A DNA stretch of 6,647 bases from assembly GCA_945956975.1 (NCBI GenBank), contig CAMFKC010000128.1:1-6647 (forward strand), given 5' to 3'. The notes under the pieces were generated by a model, which was not told the origin of the DNA, did not search any database, and saw only the letters and a program-made list of their open reading frames with translations. This DNA comes from an uncultured Methylocystaceae bacterium. GTDB taxonomy: Bacteria; Pseudomonadota; Alphaproteobacteria; Rhizobiales; Beijerinckiaceae. This document shows positions 1 through 4,584 of this stretch, one piece after another. The position numbers and the translations under genes were made by a program. Position 1 is the stretch's first letter; each line of letters opens with the position of its first letter.

Positions 1-499
1 CCTTCAGATAGCCTGCAAGCCCGGTGTTCGTCTTCTTGTCGGCCTCCAGCAGCGCCGAATAGGAATCGACATCGTTGCGAAAGCCCTTGCGAATGACGAG
101 CTGCGCCTTCGAGACGTCGAGATCCTTCGACAGCGCGGCGCCGTCGGTTCCCTGCACGCAATGGTCCGGCCAGAGCACCTGGTCGCCATAGGGAAGCTTG
201 ATCACCTCGAACGGCTTCTTGCCGGGGTGGCTGGAGGCGAAGGAGACGTGGTTCTGCGTATGCCAGTCCTGCGTCAGCACGACATTGGGAAACGCCTTCG
301 ACAGCCGGTTGATGACGGGGATGACCTTCTCGCCGTCCTTCACGGCCAACGAGCCGCCGGGCAGGAAACAGTTCTGCACGTCCACGACGACGAGAACCGA
401 CTTGTCGTCGGGCGCGATCTTGTCGGCGGCGAAGGCCCGGACGGGTGCGAGAGTTGCCGCGGACAGCGCGGCGGAAAGGAAGAAGCGGCGGTCGAACAT
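1..499 (-). CDS. pncA: Nicotinamidase/pyrazinamidase-like hydrolase with Tat signal peptide (3' end outside window)
   Basis: Reading down from ATG at 499 gives 166 residues with no stop before the window edge. The protein is an isochorismatase-superfamily nicotinamidase, which hydrolyses nicotinamide to nicotinate and ammonia. Visible family features: catalytic Asp40 in VVVDVQNCF; the metal-binding set Asp78, His80 and His84 in QDWHTQNHVSFAS, with His113 in WPDHCVQGT; catalytic Lys138 in VIRKGF; and the DSYSAL segment typical of PncA. The nucleophilic cysteine should lie beyond the left edge, so an intact active site cannot be confirmed. The start is supported by GGAGG at 506-510, six bases upstream. 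The N-terminus (DRRFFLSAALSAATLAPVRA, then FAA) matches a twin-arginine signal (RRxFL), with likely cleavage near AFA-A at residues 23-25, which implies a folded periplasmic enzyme. It is divergent from the CoA-transferase. The family call is firm; substrate and export are inferred. Confidence 0.92.
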   Translation of the reverse strand, partial: MFDRRFFLSAALSAATLAPVRAFAADKIAPDDKSVLVVVDVQNCFLPGGSLAVKDGEKVIPVINRLSKAFPNVVLTQDWHTQNHVSFASSHPGKKPFEVIKLPYGDQVLWPDHCVQGTDGAALSKDLDVSKAQLVIRKGFRNDVDSYSALLEADKKTNTGLAGYLK

Positions 500-586
500 G
501 CGAGGCCTCCCTGAGAGTTGGAAGTCAACACCCGGCCCGGGGCGCCGTAAAGCCAAAAAGCTGGACGGCCTGCCCGCGATTGCGGC

Positions 587-592
587 TATCAT
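587..592 (+). promoter_or_regulatory. Possible -10 element for the CoA-transferase gene
   Basis: TATCAT matches TATAAT at five of six positions, in the 107-base gap between the divergent pncA-like and CoA-transferase genes. No good -35 box lies at 16-18 bases; CTGGAC at 561-566 is 20 bases away. Transcription would begin near 599, only about 8 bases before ATG 607. That leaves no room for a ribosome site for that ATG but does leave room for the GGAGG at 609-613. Confidence 0.25.
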
Positions 593-606
593 CGTTTTCA
601 AGAAAA

Positions 607-1845
607 ATGGAGGACGCCTTGGAGACGACCAAAGCGCGCGGGCCGCTCGCCGGCGTGCGCATCATCGACATGACCGCGGTCGTGCTCGGGCCTCTCGCGA
701 CGCAGATTTTCGGCGACTACGGCGCCGACGTCATCAAGGTCGAACCGCTCGAGGGCGATCTCATGCGCGCCAACGGCGCGCAGAAGGCGGACGGATCGAC
801 GGCGGGTCTCAGTTCCATCTTTCTCGCCATCAACCGCAACAAGCGCTCGCTCGCGATCGACCTGAAGACGGAGGAGGGACGCGCCGCCGTCCGCGCACTG
901 GTGCGCGGCGCCGATGTCTTCGTCCACAACATGCGCGTCGAGGCGGTCGAGCGCCTCGGCTTCGGCTACGACGCGCTGCGTGGGGAAAAGCCCGACCTCG
1001 TCTACTGCGTGGCGACCGGCTTCGGGCAGGACGGCCCCGACCGCGCGCGCCCCGCCTTCGACGACGTGATCCAGGCGGCGAGCGGCCTTGCCTCGATCGC
1101 CAACGTCTATGCCGAGCGGCCGGATTACGTCTCGAGCCTGATCGCCGACAAGACGACGGGCCTCGCGCTCTGCAACGCCGTGCTCGCGGCGCTCTTCCAT
1201 CGCGCCCGCACCGGCGAGGGGCAATATGTCGAGACGCCGATGCTGGAGACGATGGCGGCCTTCGTGCTGGCGGAGCACATGGGCGGCATGACCTTCGAGC
1301 CGCGCGAGGGCGCAGCCGGCTACGCGCGCCTGATGCAGGGCGGCCGGCGCCCGATGCGCACGAAGGACGGCTGGCTCGCGCTCCTGCCGTATACCGCCGA
1401 ACATTGGACCGCCTTCGTCTCGGACATCGGCCGTCTCGACCTCGTCGCCATCGCCACCGACCGTATCGCGCGCAACAAGCACATCCAGGAACTCTACGGC
1501 GCGATGCGCGATGCGCTGGAATTGCGCACGACGGACGAGTGGATGGAGACCTGCGATCGCCTCGACATTCCCGCGACCCGCCTCTACGGCCTCGACGATC
1601 TGCCCGAGCATCCACACCTGAAAGCGACGGGCTTCTTCGAGATGCAGGACCATCCCGTCGTCGGCCGGATTCGCACGACGCGCCCGCCGACCAAATTCTC
1701 GGCGACCCCGGCGCCGCTCGCGCGCCACGCGCCGCAACTGGGCGAGCACACGCGCGAGATTTTGGGTGAAGCCGGCCTGAGCGCGAACGAAGTGGCTGCG
1801 CTGCTGGACACGGGCGTTGCCCGCGAGCCGGCCAAATCAATCTGA
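607..1845 (+). CDS. CaiB/BaiF family (family III) CoA-transferase
   Basis: The 412-residue product has the usual length for this family, which moves CoA from an acyl-CoA donor onto a carboxylic acid, via an enzyme-bound aspartyl intermediate, in the cytoplasm. Visible hallmarks: an N-terminal PLAGVRIIDMTAVVLGP, the GDYGADVIKVEPLEGD nucleotide-fold segment (residues 36-51), NRNKRSLAIDLK (77-87), FGQDGPDRARPAFD (139-152), and the catalytic Asp181 in IADKTTG, aligned by memory with Asp169 of formyl-CoA transferase. The C-terminal part holds HPHLKATGFF and a PPTKFSATPAP segment typical of the closing region. ATG 607 is given as the start, but TTG 619 has a much better ribosome site. The substrate is unknown; a link to the flavoprotein further downstream is only positional, because two genes lie between them. 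The long open frames on the opposite strand here are GC-rich shadows. Confidence 0.93.
   Translation: MEDALETTKARGPLAGVRIIDMTAVVLGPLATQIFGDYGADVIKVEPLEGDLMRANGAQKADGSTAGLSSIFLAINRNKRSLAIDLKTEEGRAAVRALVRGADVFVHNMRVEAVERLGFGYDALRGEKPDLVYCVATGFGQDGPDRARPAFDDVIQAASGLASIANVYAERPDYVSSLIADKTTGLALCNAVLAALFHRARTGEGQYVETPMLETMAAFVLAEHMGGMTFEPREGAAGYARLMQGGRRPMRTKDGWLALLPYTAEHWTAFVSDIGRLDLVAIATDRIARNKHIQELYGAMRDALELRTTDEWMETCDRLDIPATRLYGLDDLPEHPHLKATGFFEMQDHPVVGRIRTTRPPTKFSATPAPLARHAPQLGEHTREILGEAGLSANEVAALLDTGVAREPAKSI
609..613 (+). promoter_or_regulatory. Shine-Dalgarno GGAGG inside the annotated start region, pointing to TTG at 619
   Basis: A perfect GGAGG begins on the last base of ATG 607 and stands five bases before an in-frame TTG at 619. 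ATG 607 itself has only an A-rich, poor upstream sequence. The true start may therefore be TTG 619, which would shorten the protein by four residues. Confidence 0.45.
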
Positions 1846-1895
1846 AACGTCCCTTTGCCTATTTGGACGGAACACAAGTCACGGCGGACTGGCTC

Positions 1896-1909
1896 TGTGC
1901 GCTCGCACA
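1896..1909. repeat. Short palindrome in the gap before the SH3-like gene
   Basis: TGTGCG-CT-CGCACA has perfect 6-base arms around a 2-base centre, within the 132-base gap 1846-1977. It could be an operator half-site pair or chance in GC-rich DNA. There is no T-run after it, so it is not a convincing terminator for the CoA-transferase. I see no good sigma-70 promoter in the same gap. Confidence 0.3.
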
Positions 1910-1977
1910 CGGTCGTCGTGAAAAATTTGCGCGATGCCCTCCGAGCGCTTCAATCTCGAAATGGCGAAACGACTGCG

Positions 1978-2322
1978 ATGAAGAACCGGACCATTCTGAA
2001 CATGCTTGCCGCTTTCGGCGCCTTGCTTGCCGTGGCTGCGCCAGCTCAGGCCGAAGTCTTCCCCATCTGCTCGGCGCGCGAAACAAAGGACGGCTACGTC
2101 GCCCTGCGGGCAGCGCCAAGGAAAGACGCGCCGGTCATCGCCAGAATGGTCCCGGGCCAGATGATCGTGATCGACGTGAAAGACTACAAGGCAGTCAGTA
2201 AAGGCGGCTGGATCAGCGTCTCGTGGTTTCCCGGCGAAGTCATGCCGGACAAGGGCGAGGACGGCTACGACAAGATCAGGCGCGGCTGGATGAGCAAGGA
2301 ACTCGTCGACGATTGCGGGTGA
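1978..2322 (+). CDS. Small exported SH3-like domain protein
   Basis: The product is 114 residues. It starts with a clear Sec signal peptide: positive MKNR, a hydrophobic run LNMLAAFGALLAVAAP, and AQA-E cleavage after residue 25. The mature part of about 89 residues fits the bacterial SH3 (SH3b) pattern: VALRAAPRKDAPVIARMVPG (41-60) corresponds to the usual LN-R-P-s-va-l-G segment, followed by GGWISVSWFPG (76-86) and a closing GWMSKELV (103-110). Cys31 and Cys113, near the two ends of the mature protein, could form a disulfide after export. ATG 1978 is chosen because the signal peptide starts there; further upstream the same frame stays open but does not look like protein. The ribosome site is weak. 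Such domains often bind cell-wall peptides or serve as protein-interaction modules; no partner can be named here. Its stop lies three bases from that of the convergent hydrolase. Confidence 0.8.
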   Translation: MKNRTILNMLAAFGALLAVAAPAQAEVFPICSARETKDGYVALRAAPRKDAPVIARMVPGQMIVIDVKDYKAVSKGGWISVSWFPGEVMPDKGEDGYDKIRRGWMSKELVDDCG

Positions 2323-2325
2323 TGC

Positions 2326-2859
2326 TCACTTCACCAGCGCGGAAATTTCCTTGAAGCGCGGGTGGCGGGCGTCGCGCACCCATTCGAACAGGACCATCTC
2401 CGTCGTGACGAGAACCGCGCCGGCGCGTCCCATGCGCTGGAGCGCGAAACGCTTGCTCTCGGGCCTGCGCGCGCCGATCGCGTCGGCGACCACGAAGACT
2501 CTGCGGCCTGCCTCGATCAATCCGAGCACCGTCTGCAGCACGCAGATATGCGCCTCGCAGCCGGTCACGACGAGCGCATGCGTTTCCGGCAGTCGGTCGA
2601 GAAAGCCCGGCGCGCGCGTGGAATCGAAGGTCGTCTTCTCGATCAACGCGTCCGCCGGCGGGGCGAGCTCGGGAACCATATGCCCGAGCCCCTTCGGATA
2701 TTGCTCCGTGTAAAGCGTGGGAACGTCGAGGACATGCGCGCCCCGCACCAGTCGTTGCGCATTGGCGATCGCTGCATCAGCGCCATCGATCGCGGGCGTC
2801 AGCCGGCCCTGGAAATCGATCACGAGAAGCGTCGAGGCCTGCGCCTGAAGCATCAGCAT
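2326..2859 (-). CDS. Isochorismatase-family cysteine hydrolase (YcaC-like)
   Basis: This complete 177-residue protein has no signal peptide and should be cytoplasmic. The superfamily triad is visible: Asp15 in LLVIDFQGRL, Lys75 in IEKTTFDS, and Cys106 in VTGCEAHICVLQT. The TEQYPKGLGH segment (51-60) is typical of the YcaC-like branch of uncharacterised hydrolases and differs from the metal-site motifs of nicotinamidases, so it is not a second pncA. Cys hydrolases of this group cleave amides or related C-N bonds, but the substrate is unknown. Start at 2859 is preferred over the second ATG at 2853 because AGGGG lies at 2871-2875 on this strand, about 11 bases upstream. It is convergent with the SH3-like gene (3-base gap, no terminator seen) and divergent from the AbfD/HpaB-like gene, which suggests shared control with the latter. 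Confidence 0.92.
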   Translation of the reverse strand: MLMLQAQASTLLVIDFQGRLTPAIDGADAAIANAQRLVRGAHVLDVPTLYTEQYPKGLGHMVPELAPPADALIEKTTFDSTRAPGFLDRLPETHALVVTGCEAHICVLQTVLGLIEAGRRVFVVADAIGARRPESKRFALQRMGRAGAVLVTTEMVLFEWVRDARHPRFKEISALVK

Positions 2860-2898
2860 TGGCGGCGTTTCCCCTGAGTTCGCGCGCGGCGGCCACGA

Positions 2899-2927
2899 TT
2901 GACTTCGTTCTAGACCCGCCGGATTCT
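2899..2927 (+). promoter_or_regulatory. Possible sigma-70-type promoter for the AbfD/HpaB-like gene
   Basis: TTGACT (2899-2904, five of six matches to the -35 consensus) and GATTCT (2922-2927, three of six) are separated by 17 bases. Transcription would begin near 2934, giving a leader of about 33 bases that contains the GGGAGGA ribosome site. The -10 is weak. Confidence 0.35.
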
Positions 2928-2935
2928 GGCCGCAA
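2907..2935 (-). promoter_or_regulatory. Possible sigma-70-type promoter for the isochorismatase-family gene
   Basis: On the minus strand, TTGCGG (2935-2930) and TAGAAC (2912-2907, four of six matches to TATAAT) are 17 bases apart. A transcript would begin near 2900, about 40 bases before the ATG at 2859. It overlaps almost fully with the possible promoter on the other strand, so the two would compete for polymerase if both are real. Confidence 0.3.
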
Positions 2936-2953
2936 GACGAGCGGCGAGCCGCC

Positions 2954-2960
2954 GGGAGGA
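2954..2960 (+). promoter_or_regulatory. Ribosome binding site fixing the start of the AbfD/HpaB-like gene
   Basis: GGGAGGA is six bases before ATG 2967. The same frame is open back to 2859, but those 36 extra residues overlap the promoter region and do not resemble the family, whose members begin at the MLM-AxxYxxSL segment. Confidence 0.8.
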
Positions 2961-2966
2961 AACGCC

Positions 2967-4493
2967 ATGCTGATGAACGCCGCCGACTATCGGGACTCGT
3001 TGCGCGCCTACAAGCCGCGCGTCTTCGTCGAGGGCCGGCTGATCGACAGCGTCGCCGACGAACCCTTGCTCGCGCCGGGCGTCGCCGGCGTCGGCGTCAC
3101 CTATGATTTCGCCCATGTCGAAGCCCACCGCAAACTGATGACCGCAGTGCAGGGCTCGTCCGGCAAGATCGTCAACCGCATGGTGCATGTCAGCGACAGC
3201 TCGGCCGATCTTCTGGCCAAGCTCGAGGCGGTTCGGCTCGTCTGCAAGACGTCAGGCTGCGCGCAGCGCTATCTCACACATGATGCGCTGAACGGCATCT
3301 TTCAGGCGACGCGCCGCGCCGATGCGGCGCACGGAACCGACTACAGCCAGCGCTTTCAGGCCTATCTGCATGATGTGCAGGACCGCGACCTGACCCTTGG
3401 CGTCGCCATGACAGACGCCAAGGGCGACCGTTCGCTGCGGCCCGGAAAGCAGCTCAACCGCGACGTCTACGTTCACATCAAGGAGCGCAGGCCCGACGGC
3501 ATCGTCATTCGCGGCACGAAGGCGATCGTCACGGGCGCGCCCTACATGCACGAATTCCTCGTCATGCCCTGCCGGACGCATACGGCCGAAGATTCCGATT
3601 TTGCGGTGTGCTGCGCCGTGCCGGTCGATGCGCCCGGCGTCACCATTGTCGCGCGTCGCGCGGGCCGGCCCGGCGATCCCGGCGCGAAATTCTCCACCAA
3701 ATACGGCCAGTCCGTCGGCGTCGTCATGTTCGACGACGTCTTCGTGCCGCACGAACGCGTGTTCATGGCGGGCGAGACGGAGGAGGCGGGTTTCCTCACC
3801 ACCTCCTACGCCACGCACCATCGCCATTCCTGCATCGGCGCGCGCGCTGGCTTCGGCGATCTGCTGATCGGCGCCGGCGCGCACATGATCGACGCGAACG
3901 GCCTCGACGCCGACCGGCACGCGCATATCCGCGAGGCGATGGTCGATCTCATCACGATCGTTGAAAGCTTCTATGCCTGCGGCGTGGCTGCCTCCGTCTA
4001 CTGCACGCAGGACCCGACCGGTTCCGTCACGCCGGACGCGGTCTTCTCCAACATCGGCAAGCTGCTGCTCGCGACCAAGATCTACGACATGCACAAGCTC
4101 GCCCATTACGTATCGGGCGGGCTGATCGTCGCGCTGCCGGGGCCGGAGGAGGATCACAATCCCGAAACCGCGGCCTCGCTCGCAGCGGTCCTCGGCGGGC
4201 GCGCCGACATTCCTGCTGACAAGCGCATGGAGATGGCGCGCCTCATCGGCGATCTCACCGTGTCGGATCAGGCGGGCTGGATGTCGGTCATCTCACTACA
4301 TGGCGGCGGTTCGCCGGAAGCGATGAAGCGCGAGATCTGGCGCAATTATCCCGTGCAAGAGAAAAAGGACCTGATCGACGCGCTGCTCGACCGCGGCGTG
4401 CTGGATACGGGCGAGCGCGTGTCCAAGCAGCCCGGCCGCTGCTGTGCGCAGGGCTGCGAGACGCCGGCCGTCGCGAGCGAGGCGGCGGAGTAG
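2967..4493 (+). CDS. HpaB/AbfD superfamily flavoprotein, AbfD-like but lacking two iron-sulfur ligands
   Basis: The 508-residue product matches 4-hydroxybutyryl-CoA dehydratase/vinylacetyl-CoA isomerase (AbfD) along its length: MLMNAADYRDSL at the start, AMTDAKGDRSL (147-157), DGIVIRGTKAIVTG (177-190), VVMFDDVFVPHERVF (252-266), HRHSCIGARAGFGD (285-298) and LHGGGSPEA (444-452). The superfamily shares an acyl-CoA-dehydrogenase-like fold binding FAD; Thr189 sits where AbfD has its flavin-contacting Thr190. AbfD holds a [4Fe-4S] cluster on Cys99, Cys103, His292 and Cys299. Here Cys98 and His285 are kept, but Tyr102 and Ala292 replace the other two, and Ile442 replaces the catalytic Glu455 (alignment from memory). 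The HpaB substrate residues Tyr117 and His155 of E. coli also seem absent. The tail carries CCAQGC (492-497). Reaction unknown: a flavin monooxygenase or a CoA-ester enzyme are both possible. Gene 6 follows 91 bases later on the same strand. Confidence 0.88.
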   Translation: MLMNAADYRDSLRAYKPRVFVEGRLIDSVADEPLLAPGVAGVGVTYDFAHVEAHRKLMTAVQGSSGKIVNRMVHVSDSSADLLAKLEAVRLVCKTSGCAQRYLTHDALNGIFQATRRADAAHGTDYSQRFQAYLHDVQDRDLTLGVAMTDAKGDRSLRPGKQLNRDVYVHIKERRPDGIVIRGTKAIVTGAPYMHEFLVMPCRTHTAEDSDFAVCCAVPVDAPGVTIVARRAGRPGDPGAKFSTKYGQSVGVVMFDDVFVPHERVFMAGETEEAGFLTTSYATHHRHSCIGARAGFGDLLIGAGAHMIDANGLDADRHAHIREAMVDLITIVESFYACGVAASVYCTQDPTGSVTPDAVFSNIGKLLLATKIYDMHKLAHYVSGGLIVALPGPEEDHNPETAASLAAVLGGRADIPADKRMEMARLIGDLTVSDQAGWMSVISLHGGGSPEAMKREIWRNYPVQEKKDLIDALLDRGVLDTGERVSKQPGRCCAQGCETPAVASEAAE

Positions 4494-4584
4494 GCGCGCG
4501 CCTGATCGGAACCTTGACCGCCTCGGCCCGTTACGAGGACAGATCGCCGCGTATCGTCGTGGCCTGTCGATTGGCGTTGCAGCG

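Larger units (their letters stand above)
2851..2975. repeat. Inverted repeat spanning both divergent gene starts
   Basis: Plus strand 2958-2975 reads GGAAACGCC followed directly by ATGCTGATG. The minus strand reads the same two 9-mers, GGAAACGCC at 2872-2864 and ATGCTGATG at 2859-2851, separated by a 4-base GCCA insertion. Each copy covers the ribosome-site-to-start region of its gene, so both proteins begin Met-Leu-Met. The copies are about 85 bases apart. It could be a duplicated translation-start segment, a site for a regulator acting on both genes, or coincidence. Confidence 0.5.

Noticed and set aside
598..1749. A 383-codon minus-strand open frame antisense to the CoA-transferase
   Set aside because: Composition (Arg, Ala, His, Val rich) and lack of any motif mark it as the complement of high-GC coding sequence; the sense gene has a catalytic Asp and family motifs.
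198..1769. A 523-codon plus-strand open frame crossing pncA, the divergent gap and the CoA-transferase
   Set aside because: It is extremely Arg/Ala-rich, crosses a gene on the other strand and overlaps a clearly recognised CoA-transferase in another frame; a GC-rich shadow.
2326..2859. A second nicotinamidase paralogous to the left-edge gene
   Set aside because: It shares only the superfamily triad; the DxH and H metal-site motifs of nicotinamidase are missing and its segments fit the YcaC-like group.
2362..2877. A 171-codon plus-strand open frame antisense to the isochorismatase-family gene
   Set aside because: The minus strand holds an intact Asp-Lys-Cys triad with a plausible ribosome site; the plus reading is its shadow.
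3252..4157. A 301-codon minus-strand open frame antisense to the AbfD-like gene
   Set aside because: No ribosome site or recognisable motif, and the sense frame is conserved throughout this stretch.
2967..4493. Naming this gene abfD or hpaB
   Set aside because: Key residues of both enzymes appear to be replaced, so a gene symbol would imply a function the sequence does not support.
4514..4519. TTGACC as a -35 box for a separate promoter of the cytochrome gene
   Set aside because: No acceptable -10 lies 16-18 bases downstream; co-transcription with the AbfD-like gene or another promoter type is as likely.
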